Numbered from the stretch's first letter, positions 26,858 through 35,473 are shown. The stretch is 64,000 nucleotides of DNA from Neopusillimonas aromaticivorans (GCF_030344915.1 NZ_CP128233.1:1-64000); one strand, 5' to 3'. Numbers and translations: made by a program. The notes: generated from the letters alone by a model not told the origin.

Positions 26858-28537
26858 CTACCACTCCTCAATCTGGTCGAACGGTTTGGCGGGTGGCAAG
26901 TTGTCTGCCTGCGGGTCGGCAATATCCGTATCCGGCGGAACGGGCTTGTCCGGCCGAGCTGATGTCTTGAGGTGCTGGCGGCGATCCGCGTCACGCCGCG
27001 CCTTGCGTGTGGCCTTCTGCGCGCTGGTCACAATCTCACGCATCTGGCCGATCATGCGGAACAGCGCCGACTCATCCACCTGTTCGCGCCCTTGCTGCCG
27101 CAGTTTCGCCAGCGCCTGCCGTTGTTCCCAGAGGGTGACAGCCGGATGCGACAAGGTACGGTAGGGAATTTCCAGGTAATGCTGTCCCTCCGGTTCCAGG
27201 ACCCAGATACGGCTGATGTCGCGCGGATCGCGCCGGATCAGAAAGGACGGCCAGCGTTCACGCCGCGCAATCCACGGCTTGAGCGCATCGGCGTAGTAGT
27301 GGATGTGGTCGATGACAAAGCCGGTGCGGGTCAGCGTGCGCCGGAGGATCGGCAGAAAATCGACCAGGAACGAAGTAGCGCGTGTGACGACGGCCGGTAC
27401 GCCGACACGCGCCACGGCCTCGGCCCAGCGCGCGGCCGGCGGTTGGAGCAGGCCGTTGTGCACCGAACCGTGGTAGGTGCCGACCGCCAATGTGAGCCAG
27501 CGCTCTAGCTCGCGCAGCGTCAGGGCGGCCTTGTTTTCGGAATCGTAGTCGCCGCGCTGGTCAGGGTTGGAGAAGGTCGTTCCCGGCAGTTCGTCGTGAA
27601 TCATCTGCATCGCCGTGCCGATGATCCGTTCCACGATGCCGCCATAGTGCGGCTGTCCCAGCGGGCGATAGTCCAGCCGGATGCCATGCTGCTCGCAACC
27701 CCGGCGCAGGGCCTCGCTCTTGAACTCGGCCGCGTTGTCTAGGTAGAGCAGCAAGGGCTTGCCGCTCATCTGCCAATCCATTTCCACGTTCAGTCCTTCC
27801 AGCCAAGGGCGCTTGTCGCAGGCGACATGCACGAGGCACAGGCCAACCGAAACGGCAGACGGCGCTTCCAGCGTGACGACCATGCCGAGCACGCAGCGGG
27901 TGAACACGTCGATGGCGAGGGTCAGGTACGGGCGGCCAATAGGTTGCCGGTCGCGGTCATCGACCACGATCAGGTCGATGACCGTATGGTCTATCTGCAC
28001 CTGCTCCAGCGGCGCGGTCACGGCAGGAGGCTCGCCGCCCACACCTTGTAGGTCACGAGCGGCATCCTGGCCTTCCCGCCGGCGGATGACCTTGCGCGGG
28101 TCAAGGCTAGCGATCCGTAAGGCCACGGTATTGCGCGCCGGCACTCGCAGTTTTTGAGCCTTGCACACCTGAGTGACTTCGCGGTGAAAGGCCGCTAGGC
28201 TGCGCTTCTGCTTGGTCAGGAACCGCTTTTGCAGTAGCTCGTGGATGACGCGCTCGACCGGTTCCGGCAAGCGCCCCTTACCTTTACCTCCACCGGACTG
28301 GCCGGGCACCAGATCCGTCACGAGGCCGCTGCCTTGCCGGGCACGCCGGATCAGAACGTATACCTGGCGCCGAGACAAGCCCAGCGCCTGAGCCGCCATA
28401 TCGGCCGCTTCGTGCCCGACCGTCTCCGACTGCGCCAACGGACTGATGATCTCCGCACGACGGCGCGCACGCTCCCAAGCCTCATCAGGCAGAGTGGCCA
28501 CGCCTTGTTCTGGAATCCGTGGGGTGTCCGTCGCCAT
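26858..28537 (-). CDS. tniA: TniA transposase of the Tn402/Tn5053 family
   Basis: A 559-residue DDE transposase. The N-terminal helix-turn-helix is around ALGLSRRQVYVLIRRARQ. The integrase core has VQIDHTVIDLIVV (first Asp), LLLYLDNAAEFKS (second Asp) and a downstream Glu in GGIVERIIGTAM. The C-terminal tail is rich in Arg, Lys and Pro. The start MATDTPRIPEQGVATLPDEA at 28537 was chosen over an upstream methionine lying close to the terminal repeats. It is intact, the only complete transposition gene of the integron, but tniB is truncated and tniQ is absent, so movement would need help in trans. Confidence 0.93.
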   Translation of the reverse strand: MATDTPRIPEQGVATLPDEAWERARRRAEIISPLAQSETVGHEAADMAAQALGLSRRQVYVLIRRARQGSGLVTDLVPGQSGGGKGKGRLPEPVERVIHELLQKRFLTKQKRSLAAFHREVTQVCKAQKLRVPARNTVALRIASLDPRKVIRRREGQDAARDLQGVGGEPPAVTAPLEQVQIDHTVIDLIVVDDRDRQPIGRPYLTLAIDVFTRCVLGMVVTLEAPSAVSVGLCLVHVACDKRPWLEGLNVEMDWQMSGKPLLLYLDNAAEFKSEALRRGCEQHGIRLDYRPLGQPHYGGIVERIIGTAMQMIHDELPGTTFSNPDQRGDYDSENKAALTLRELERWLTLAVGTYHGSVHNGLLQPPAARWAEAVARVGVPAVVTRATSFLVDFLPILRRTLTRTGFVIDHIHYYADALKPWIARRERWPSFLIRRDPRDISRIWVLEPEGQHYLEIPYRTLSHPAVTLWEQRQALAKLRQQGREQVDESALFRMIGQMREIVTSAQKATRKARRDADRRQHLKTSARPDKPVPPDTDIADPQADNLPPAKPFDQIEEW

Positions 28538-28589
28538 GCTCACCTCGCTTTGGTGCACACGAGTATTGAGCATAGTCGAGATTGGTGCA

Positions 28590-28678
28590 GATCACTTCTG
28601 ATATTGAACTGTCAGGAGCTGGCTGCACAACAGCCATTACGCCCAATCAACTGGTGCAGTCGTCTTCTGAAAATGACA
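28590..28678. promoter_or_regulatory. Tn402 terminal repeat IRt and inner TniA-binding repeats
   Basis: The terminal 25-bp repeat ends TCTTCTGAAAATGACA at 28678, and a related inner copy (TGCAGATCACTTCTGA, about 28586-28601) precedes it. Outside lies AAATGCGCCTAGCTCATTTT (28678-28697), a res-like palindrome similar to that between parA and parD. Confidence 0.7.
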
Positions 28679-28751
28679 AAATGCGCCTAGCTCATTTTTA
28701 CAGCTTAAATGAGCTATTGAGCACACTCCATATTTCGACTATTATTGAAAC

Positions 28752-29084
28752 ATGGAAACGATAAATGCTGTAGCCGCCCTGGCGGCCATCGCTCAAGAAT
28801 CGCGCCTCGCGGTGTTCCGGCTTCTCGTCCAGGCCGGCCCCGCCGGCATGGCCGCCGGAAAAATCAGCGAAGCGGCCGGCATCCCGCCGTCTTCGCTATC
28901 CTTCCACCTGAAAGAGCTGGCACACGCCGGCATGGTCACGTCGCGGCAAGAAGGCCGATTTGTGATCTACGAGGCGAACTTTTCGACGGCCACTAACCTG
29001 GTGGCCTTTCTCACGGAAAACTGCTGCGGCGGCCAGGTGTGCAACCTGTCTTGCACCACGGAAGCCGGGAAGGTGTTGGCATGA
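28752..29084 (+). CDS. arsR: ArsR arsenic-responsive repressor
   Basis: A 110-residue SmtB/ArsR-family winged helix. The recognition segment is AAGIPPSSLSFHLKELAHAG. The metalloid site is expected in the C-terminal cysteines CCGGQVCNLSC (about residues 91-101), an unusual location compared with the classical CVC in the DNA-binding helix but known from other ArsR types. It starts the ars operon, and its stop overlaps the arsH start (ATGA). The likely operator is the AT-rich imperfect dyad just before it (28728-28750). Arsenite would release repression of arsRHC-ACR3. Confidence 0.9.
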   Translation: METINAVAALAAIAQESRLAVFRLLVQAGPAGMAAGKISEAAGIPPSSLSFHLKELAHAGMVTSRQEGRFVIYEANFSTATNLVAFLTENCCGGQVCNLSCTTEAGKVLA

Positions 29085-29848
29085 GACTTCGCCATCTTTC
29101 CGACCCCGATTCTTTGCCCGCTTTGGACAAATCCTTTGCCATCGAGCGCCCGGCGCTCGGGCTGGCACCCGACGCCCCGCCGGTGCGTATCCTGCTGCTG
29201 TATGGCTCGCTGCGCGCCCGCTCGTTCTCACGGCTGGCCGTCGAGGAAGCGGCCCGGCTGCTGCAATTCTTTGGCGCAGAAACACGCATCTTCGACCCGT
29301 CCGATTTGCCGTTGCCCGATCAAGTGCAAAGCGACGATCACCCGGCCGTCAAGGAGCTGCGCGCCCTGTCCGAGTGGTCAGAGGGACAAGTCTGGTGCAG
29401 CCCGGAACGCCACGGTCAGATTACCAGTGTCATGAAGGCGCAGATTGACCATCTGCCGCTTGAAATGGCCGGCATCCGGCCGACCCAAGGCCGCACCCTG
29501 GCCGTGATGCAGGTATCCGGCGGCTCGCAGAGCTTCAACGCCGTGAACACCTTGCGTCTGCTCGGCCGCTGGATGCGAATGTTCACCATTCCGAACCAGT
29601 CGAGTATCGCCAAAGCGTTCCAAGAGTTCGACGCGGCGGGCCGCATGAAGCCCTCGCCGTACTACGACCGAATAGCCGATGTGATGGAAGAACTGGTGCG
29701 CTTCACGGCGCTGGTACGGCCGCACCGTGAAGCACTGACAGACCGCTATTCCGAACGGAAAGCGGCCGGCCACGTCATCGACGAGGCCACCGATCTTTCA
29801 TCCATCGCCATTGCTCCCCAGCCACTACCAGAAAGCGAAACATCATGA
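29081..29848 (+). CDS. arsH: ArsH NADPH-dependent FMN reductase
   Basis: A 255-residue flavoprotein of the NADPH:FMN oxidoreductase family. ArsH enzymes oxidise trivalent organoarsenicals. The FMN phosphate-binding loop is LLYGSLRARSFSRLAVEEA, near residues 40-58. A second conserved segment is GSQSFNAVNTLRLLGRWMRM. The start at ATG 29081 overlaps the arsR stop, and the end overlaps arsC (ATGA), so the operon is translationally coupled throughout. The frame is intact. Confidence 0.92.
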   Translation: MRLRHLSDPDSLPALDKSFAIERPALGLAPDAPPVRILLLYGSLRARSFSRLAVEEAARLLQFFGAETRIFDPSDLPLPDQVQSDDHPAVKELRALSEWSEGQVWCSPERHGQITSVMKAQIDHLPLEMAGIRPTQGRTLAVMQVSGGSQSFNAVNTLRLLGRWMRMFTIPNQSSIAKAFQEFDAAGRMKPSPYYDRIADVMEELVRFTALVRPHREALTDRYSERKAAGHVIDEATDLSSIAIAPQPLPESETS

Positions 29849-30351
29849 CCGAAAGAATCTATAACGTCCTCATCCTCTGCACCGGCAATTCGGCGCGCAG
29901 CATCATGGCCGAAGCTCTCATCAACACGATGGGGCAAGGGCGCTTCCGCGCCTACAGCGCCGGCAGTCACCCAACCGGCAAGGTCAATCCCTTCGCCGTC
30001 GAAAAGGTGGAGTCGGTGAATTACCCGACCGAGAATCTGCGCAGCAAGAGCTGGGACGAGTACGCCACGCCCGACGCACCGAAGATGGACTTCATCATCA
30101 CCGTCTGCGACAACGCCGCCGGCGAAATGTGTCCGGTGTGGCCTGGTCAGCCGATCTCGGCGCATTGGGGATTTGAAGACCCGGCCGCCGTCGAAGGCAC
30201 TGACGCCGAGAAGCGCCGGGCCTTCGAACAAACCTTCCGGCACATGATGAACCGCGTCCGCCTGTTCGTGAATCTGCCTCTCAAAATGCTTGACCAGACG
30301 GCCATCAAGCGCGAGCTGGCGAACATCGGCAAGACCGAGCAGGAAGCATGA
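29845..30351 (+). CDS. arsC: ArsC arsenate reductase, LMW-phosphatase fold
   Basis: A 168-residue arsenate reductase of the thioredoxin- or mycothiol-linked class. It has the P-loop CTGNSARS (C-x5-R) near residues 11-18 and the buried Cys/Asp pair expected around ITVCDNAAGEMCPVWPG. It reduces arsenate to arsenite for export by ACR3. It overlaps arsH and ACR3 by four bases each. The frame is intact. Confidence 0.92.
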   Translation: MTERIYNVLILCTGNSARSIMAEALINTMGQGRFRAYSAGSHPTGKVNPFAVEKVESVNYPTENLRSKSWDEYATPDAPKMDFIITVCDNAAGEMCPVWPGQPISAHWGFEDPAAVEGTDAEKRRAFEQTFRHMMNRVRLFVNLPLKMLDQTAIKRELANIGKTEQEA

Positions 30352-31414
30352 GCGCCGGCGCACAGGCCATCGCCGCGAAGCCGCGCCAGGCCCCGATGAG
30401 CGGCTTCGAGCGTTACCTGACGCTGTGGGTGGCCCTGTGCATCGTCGCCGGTGTTGCGCTCGGCCAGGGCCTTCCTGACGTGTTCCAGGCCATAGGCCGC
30501 ATGGAAGTGGCCCAGGTCAATTTGCCGGTGGGCCTGCTGATTTGGGTAATGATCGTCCCGATGCTGGTCAAGATCGACTTCGGGGCGCTGCACCAGGTCA
30601 AAGAGCATTGGCGCGGCATCGGCGTCACGCTGTTCGTGAATTGGGCCGTCAAGCCATTCTCGATGGCCCTGCTGGGGTGGCTGTTCATCCGACAAGTGTT
30701 CGCTCCGTTCCTGCCGGCCGATCAACTGGACAGCTACATCGCGGGCTTGATCTTGCTGGCCGCCGCGCCCTGCACGGCAATGGTGTTCGTGTGGAGCCGC
30801 CTTACCAACGGCGACCCGCTTTTCACGCTCTCGCAAGTGGCTCTGAACGACGCCATCATGATCGTGGCCTTCGCGCCCATCGTCGGCCTGCTGCTGGGCA
30901 TGTCCTCGATCTCGGTGCCTTGGGACACGCTGCTGATTTCGGTCGTGCTCTACATCATCGTGCCGGTGATCCTGGCGCAGCTCTTGCGGCGGCATCTGCT
31001 CAAGCAAGGACAGGCCGCCTTTGAACGGGCCATGCAGAAGATCGGGCCGTGGTCGATGGCCGCGCTGCTGCTGACGTTGGTTCTACTGTTCGCCTTCCAG
31101 GGCGAGGCCATCATCCGGCAGCCGTTAGTGATCGCCATGCTAGCCGTGCCGATCTTGATTCAAGTGTTCTTCAATTCCGGGTTAGCCTACTGGCTGAACA
31201 AGCGGGCGGGGAAAAGCACTCTGTCGCCTGTCCTTCGGCCCTGATCGGTGCCAGCAACTTCTTCGAGCTGGCCGTGGCGGCCGCCATCAGCTTGTTCGGT
31301 CTGCACTCCGGCGCTGCATTGGCAACCGTGGTCGGCGTCCTGGTCGAAGTGCCGGTGATGCTGCTGGTCGTGCGCGTGGTGAATCGCTCGAAGAGCTGGT
31401 ACGAACGAGGTTGA
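30348..31414 (+). pseudogene. acr3: ACR3 arsenite efflux permease, apparent one-base frameshift
   Basis: A ten-helix inner-membrane arsenite exporter of the ACR3 (BART) superfamily. The conserved cysteine is in AAPCTAMVFVWSRLTNGDP (helix 4). The frame is lost at the G run 31208-31211 (four G's). With five, LAYWLNKRAGEKHSVACPSA continues to SKSWYERG at 31414, giving 355 residues. That is the family length, so the break is probably an artefact. It is the last gene of the ars operon. Confidence 0.9.
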
Positions 31415-31527
31415 ACATGAGTAGGAAAAACTGAGGAAATGATTGCAGATTGCCGCGCCGGCCGCTTCCTGGCGCATTCGATCACTGACCTGGAACACCT
31501 AGTATCCATGCTTGCTGAGGTCGCCCG

Positions 31528-31731
31528 ATGACAGACCCAAAGAACCTAGAGAACAGGCTGCATGAGAAGGCCGACCCGGCCCGCGCCGTTTCCACTGGTC
31601 GGGTGCGCTACACACTGGCCGAACTACTGGCCGACGCGGAAGCATCCGGGGCTTACCCGCTGCCGCCGGAGGAACGCGAATGGATGGATGCGCCGTCTGT
31701 GGGTCGGGAATGGCCAAACAGTGAAGATTGA
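31528..31731 (+). CDS. Small MazE/PHD-like protein after the ars operon
   Basis: 67 residues, MTDPKNLENRLHEKADPARA … RYTLAELLADAEASG … APSVGREW. The pattern RYTLxELLA … VGREW recalls antitoxins of the MazE type, which have this tail, but no toxin gene follows. A possible 30-codon frame (31439-31531, preceded by GAGGA) overlaps its start by ATGA and might be the end of an unrecognised partner. It ends just before a bidirectional terminator. Function unproven. Confidence 0.45.
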   Translation: MTDPKNLENRLHEKADPARAVSTGRVRYTLAELLADAEASGAYPLPPEEREWMDAPSVGREWPNSED

Positions 31732-31735
31732 AAAA

Positions 31736-31758
31736 GGCGGCCAGTTCGAGTGGCCGCC
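31736..31758. terminator. Bidirectional terminator between convergent genes
   Basis: Perfect stem GGCGGCCA / TGGCCGCC with loop GTTCGAG. Five A's on the left give a T run for the minus strand; CTTTCG lies on the right. Confidence 0.85.
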
Positions 31759-31767
31759 CTTTCGTCA

Positions 31768-31992
31768 TTAGCTGCACGCTTGGCGCAAGGCGTTCATTGC
31801 TTCTTGAAAATCAGCCTGTGTCGCCCGGCCCGTTTCAGCTTGGTAGTACACCACCATAAAAGCATTAGCGACGGCTTCGGCCAATGGCCCAAGGCTCCGC
31901 GCTTCCGCTTGGTTGATGTACTCCAAAGAAGAAAGAATAGCCGCTGCTTGATGCACTGCTTGCCCTGGTTCGATAATATGTTGTGTTGTCAT
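31768..31992 (-). CDS. Small conserved-type protein, unknown function
   Basis: 74 residues, MTTQHIIEPGQAVHQAAAIL … RQACS, predicted all-helical and soluble with no motif I recognise. It has a good ribosome-binding site (GGAGAGG about 10 bases before ATG). It forms, with the next gene upstream, a pair downstream of trbL on the same strand, so it could be part of the transfer operon. Not a known trb gene by sequence. Confidence 0.5.
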   Translation of the reverse strand: MTTQHIIEPGQAVHQAAAILSSLEYINQAEARSLGPLAEAVANAFMVVYYQAETGRATQADFQEAMNALRQACS

Positions 31993-32055
31993 AATTCACC
32001 TCTCCAGTAGGTGTTGATTGAAAGTGCCGGGCTGGTTGTGGCCAGCCCGGTGCGC

Positions 32056-32304
32056 CTACAGGTACAGCCCCGCCGCCTCCGCGAATGCTGACCGCTCATT
32101 CCTGCCGCCATTAACCTCAATACTTATCGGCTTAGTTTCGCTCTCTCTCATAGGGTCTGGCCGTGATACAAAAGCGGCTGTTTCTGTCTCTGCATCGACC
32201 TCGGTCGATTGATCACCCAGCGGCGAAATAAATACCTGGCTGACTTCTTCCCTTGGCGCTTCATCCAGGGCCGCCAATGCGGCCATGTATGTTGATGTCG
32301 TCAT
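32056..32304 (-). CDS. Small acidic protein after trbL, unknown function
   Basis: 82 residues, MTTSTYMAALAALDEAPREE … ERSAFAEAAGLYL, acidic, probably largely disordered, no recognised domain. It starts four bases after the trbL stop, so it is likely translated with it. It could be an accessory of the trbJKL block. Confidence 0.5.
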   Translation of the reverse strand: MTTSTYMAALAALDEAPREEVSQVFISPLGDQSTEVDAETETAAFVSRPDPMRESETKPISIEVNGGRNERSAFAEAAGLYL

Positions 32305-32308
32305 CGTG

Positions 32309-33735
32309 CTAACTCCTGACTTCGTTACTATCTGGGCCAGAATCGGCGCCCAAGCTATTGCCCTCGAACTGGCCAGATTGGCTTGCTTCTTTCGGCTCCA
32401 TGCTTTCGCGTATCGAAGCAGCCAGTTTTCCGCCTGTGGTTTCGCTCACTCGCTCCTGGAATCCCTGCTTCACTTGAGAGCCGACACCCTTGGCTAACTC
32501 GGAGGCCGTGCCTGTGGCCAGCTTCGCGGCCTTGGCAAAGCCGCCACCGCTTGAGCTACTGCCGCTGTCACCAAAGCCAGCCGCTTGGGCGAATGGGCTA
32601 CTGCCAGCAGTACCCGCTTCACCACCACCGTTTCCGCCACTGCTGACAACTGACCCCATGCTGGACATGTCACCGCCGGTTTCCATACTCGCTGATGCTT
32701 TCTGAAAAGCCGCTTGGAGTGCACTTGCACCTCCGGCTGCACCGGCTGCGGCACCCATAACCGCTTTACCTGCCAGGGCAGCGCCGCCAGTTGCCATACT
32801 GGCCGCCGTCACCGCCGCCCCAACTGCCGCACCCGCACCGAAGTTTCCAATTCCACCGGCTGCGCCAATACCACCACCAGACACAAGACCAGAAATCATC
32901 GGCGGAACTTTGTTGACCAAGAAAAGCAAGATGACCGATATAACCAACATCACGGCCAGTTCCTGGGATGCCATGTTCTCGCTGATTTGCGTGTAGTAGT
33001 GATTGATGAACTCTTTGCCAATCGCAACCAGAAGCACCATTGCCATAAGCTGTGCGGCCAGGCCCAGCACGGTCTTGTAGTAATTGATCGCCATGTCGGA
33101 AGTCCAACGACTTCCACCAAAGCCAAGGAAGAACACACCGGCATACAACAGAATCCAGGCTGATGCGAGCAACAGCAACAGGTTGACCGCAATCAACGCC
33201 AGGACAAACAAAACAGCCAGGGCCATTAGCTCCATGACCAGAGCAGTTGCCATCTGCCGCCATCCCAGCTCCGAGGTGGCCTGTACTGTGCGGTTGTATA
33301 ACTCGAAACCAAGATCAAGGATGCTGGAGGGCCCAAGATTGCTATTGGAAAGTCCCCCGCCTGCGCGCCCAGAGTTTGCAATGACTGAACAATCGTACCG
33401 GCGATATTCATGCCCTGGTTCGCATTCGTCAGCAACCACCAGAAAAAGCCGGTGAAGATCGTGAAGCGAACGAACTCCGCGAAGAACTCGCCAATGTCGG
33501 CCTTGCGCAAAGCCATCATGCCGAATGTCCAGACCATCGAAATCACAACCAGCGTCCAGAACAAACGCGATGCAGCGGACTCAATAGCTGGCCCCCATGT
33601 TGCGGCAGCATCATGAAAACGCTTGAGCACATCATTCATAACACCGCTGCTACTTAGCTCCTGCGCCATTGCAGGTTCAGCCAGCACCATTGTGGCGACC
33701 ATCATCAAGCCACCTAGAGCAATTTTCTTTCTCAT
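32309..33735 (-). pseudogene. trbL: TrbL/VirB6-like mating-pair membrane protein, apparent one-base frameshift
   Basis: A polytopic inner-membrane component of a P-type conjugation apparatus. The start MRKKIALGGLMMVATMVLA followed by EPAMAQ is a signal peptide. Several hydrophobic helices follow (FWTLVVISMVWTFGMMAL, FTGFFWWLLT, LMALAVLFVLALIAVNLLLL, LAVMLVISVILLFLV), then a Gly/Ala/Ser-rich tail as in TrbL. The frame slips at the C run 33354-33358 (five; six restores GAQAGGLSNSNLGPSSIL). The corrected length is 475 residues. It is third in the order trbJ-trbK-trbL, as in RP4. Confidence 0.85.
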
Positions 33736-33745
33736 GGCGACCACC

Positions 33746-33980
33746 TCAATAATCATCTTTAGGGCTGGGCTTGAACTCCCACTGACGCATCTGCTTGGCC
33801 TTCTGGAATGCTCTGCATTCCTCGGTAAAGGCCTCTCGGTTCGCTTCGCTGCGCATTTCATTCAGTGCTGCCTGGAACGCATCGGGGGCACACGTCGCCG
33901 CATTTGGTTCGGGCATCCTTTCCTGTTCACATCCAGCCAACAACAGCAACGTAGCCGCGGTAGTAAAAAGATTTTTTCAT
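33746..33980 (-). pseudogene. trbK: TrbK-like entry-exclusion lipoprotein, start region off frame by a homopolymer
   Basis: A small lipoprotein between trbJ and trbL, the position of trbK, the entry-exclusion protein of IncP. The lipobox LLLLAGC is followed by EQERMPEPNAATCAPDAFQ. From ATG 33980 the frame is off by one at a T/A run (33972-33977). With the run adjusted it reads MKN(or MKKN)LFTTAATLLLLAGC, a textbook lipoprotein signal, and gives 77-78 residues. The C-terminal RQWEFKPSPKDDY echoes the end of TrbJ here (TWTFRPSPADNY). Confidence 0.65.
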
Positions 33981-33992
33981 CTCACCGCCTCC

Positions 33993-34771
33993 CTAGTAGT
34001 TGTCTGCCGGACTCGGGCGAAACGTCCAGGTACGCATTTGCTCGGCCCTGGCATCACCTCGCGCCTCGGCATCGAGTTCTGCTGCAATCCGGGCTGCCTC
34101 CGCGTTGTGTTGGGCGGTCAACATGGTGCGAATCTGCAAGAGCTGATTGGCCTGCTGGCTGGCGAGCTGGTTGGCGTAGCCGATGGCCTGTAGCTGGCCA
34201 GTTGCACCCTGGGCCGCGCCTTGCAGCCGCTCCAGGGTACGGGCGTCATCCTTCAAAGCCTTTTGCTGGTCGGCAACGGTCTGGAACAGGGCATCGTTGG
34301 CCTTCTTTTGCGACTCTGACGCCAGGCGGCGGTTCTCTTCCATCGCTGCCTTTTCGGCCGGCGTGCATCCGCCGCTGCCGTTGAAGCATGGCGAGCTGCG
34401 GTAATAGGCCACGTCCTGAAACTTGGCCAGGTAACGATCCAGGCTGCCTAGCTGGTTCTCGTAATAGGCCAGCGTGTTTTGCGCGGCAATCAGCCGGTTG
34501 ATCGTAGTCTGCGCCTGATCCCAGATATACGCGGCTGGGGCCATCGTGTTCTGGAGCTGATTTTCGTACTGCTGCAACTGGGTCTGGTACTGCTCAATCT
34601 GCTTGAGCGTCTGCGCCACCGACTCGATGGCCGTCATGATGTTCTGGGCCAGGTTGCCGCCGTCGATGACGGGGATACCAGCTTGCACAGGGGCGGTGGT
34701 AGTGGTGATAAAGCCGGTTGCGAGTGCAACGGCTAGAGCGGTTTTTTAGCCGCTAAAATTTTGGACTTCAT
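33993..34771 (-). pseudogene. trbJ: TrbJ (VirB5-like) mating-pair protein, apparent one-base frameshift
   Basis: A periplasmic, helix-rich P-type transfer protein (VirB5 counterpart). From ATG 34771 the start reads MKSKILAAKK, then slips at the T run 34742-34747 (six; seven gives KKTALAVALATGFITTTTAP, a signal peptide). The body is PVQAGIPVIDGGNLAQNIMT … with coiled-coil segments (LKQIEQYQTQLQQYENQLQN). The corrected length is 259 residues. It is the first gene of trbJKL. These are the only mating-pair genes in the island, so they cannot build a system alone. Confidence 0.85.
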
Positions 34772-34910
34772 GGTCGTACTCCGTCGATGAAAGAAGGCAT
34801 TGCCTTGACCAAGCGTTGTGCTTGTTCTCGGCAACGTTTCATCGAAGAGCTACGCCACTAGCTGATCGGTATTGCCCTTGGCGCTGAGGCCCGGACTTAC
34901 AAACGTAAAA

Positions 34911-35099
34911 CTACTCTGTTTTTTTATCGCTTTCGGACAAGCCAACTTCCCGGCCAATCTCTTCAAGCTCTAGCGGCTGTACTGCCGCCGTCAGTATTTC
35001 GCGTATTTCCGCGTCGGTGCTCCTATCGTTGAGCGCTGCTCGAACTTTCAACGCACGGTGCACCTCGGCGGGTAAATTCCTGATAAGCACATTTGCCAT
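34911..35099 (-). CDS. Ribbon-helix-helix protein (FitA-like) beside oriT
   Basis: 62 residues, MANVLIRNLPAEVHRALKVRAALNDRSTDAEIREILTAAV …, the FitA/StbC pattern of an Arc-type ribbon-helix-helix DNA binder. Such proteins are usually antitoxins of VapC-type toxins, but no toxin gene follows before trbJ. It lies 100 bp from the oriT-like site. It may be an orphan antitoxin, a plasmid-stability regulator, or an accessory that binds the oriT region. I cannot decide from sequence. Confidence 0.6.
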   Translation of the reverse strand: MANVLIRNLPAEVHRALKVRAALNDRSTDAEIREILTAAVQPLELEEIGREVGLSESDKKTE

Positions 35100-35194
35100 A
35101 TCAATACCCTTTTGGTGTACCCGACAACCATGCTATCAAAGATATTAAAAATAGCAAGACCTATACTCTTGCAACCGGCGGTAGCCGATCAGCC

Positions 35195-35297
35195 CCGCAG
35201 GGCAGGATTCCCGTTGAGTGCCCCCGGCGCGAATAAGGGACAGTGAAGATAGATAACCGGCTTGCCGGTTAGCTAACTTCACCCATCCTGCCCGCAT
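35195..35297. other. oriT: IncP (RP4)-type oriT
   Basis: Strong resemblance to RP4/RK2 oriT in block order: GGCAGGATTCCCGTTGAG (35201-35218), GCGAATAAGGGACAGTGAAG (35229-35248), a hairpin AACCGGC / GCCGGTT, CTTCAC closing the GTGAAG…CTTCAC inverted repeat (35243-35282), and ATCCTGCCCG (35285-35294), matching the RP4 nic core with the nick expected between 35290 and 35291. Nothing resembling a complete relaxase gene is in the island. Confidence 0.85.
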
Positions 35298-35382
35298 TTC
35301 ACCCACTATTGAAAATCTAGCGCATATCGAACGTAAAGCGTTTTATCGTCAAACAAACACCGATTCTTGGCAACATAACCGT

Positions 35383-35473
35383 AATCGTCACCAAATCGGC
35401 CTGCAATCGACATAGTCGCTTCAAAATCGCTGCTCAATCGGCTTTAAATCGGAACCTAAAATGCCAACAATCG
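35383..35473 (+). repeat. Helically phased AATCG array
   Basis: AATCG starts at 35383, 35394, 35405, then 35425, 35436, 35447 and 35469: steps of 11, 11, 20, 11, 11 and 22. One-turn spacing of a short motif suggests one face of DNA bound by a protein. It lies between oriT and the candidate oriV. Confidence 0.6.

Larger units (their letters stand above)
21414..28678. mobile_element. Class 1 integron in a Tn402-like transposon
   Basis: Bounded by 25-bp inverted repeats of the Tn402 type: TGTCGTTTTCAGAAGACGGC… at 21414-21438 and …GTCTTCTGAAAATGACA ending at 28678. Contents: intI1, attI1, aadA5, a second cassette, qacEdelta1, sul1, orf5, truncated tniB and complete tniA. The five bases outside each end (CTGAC left, AAATG right) differ, so there is no target-site duplication. 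The tniQ-tniR half is absent. With tniA but incomplete tniB it should not transpose by itself. Confidence 0.92.

Noticed and set aside
21414..28678. Complete, self-mobile Tn402
   Set aside because: tniB is truncated at the orf5 junction, tniQ/tniR are absent, and flanks lack a 5-bp duplication.
17715..28750. A complete Tn21 with mer operon
   Set aside because: Only one terminal repeat, tnpA, tnpR and res are found. There is no mer gene and no second 38-bp end.
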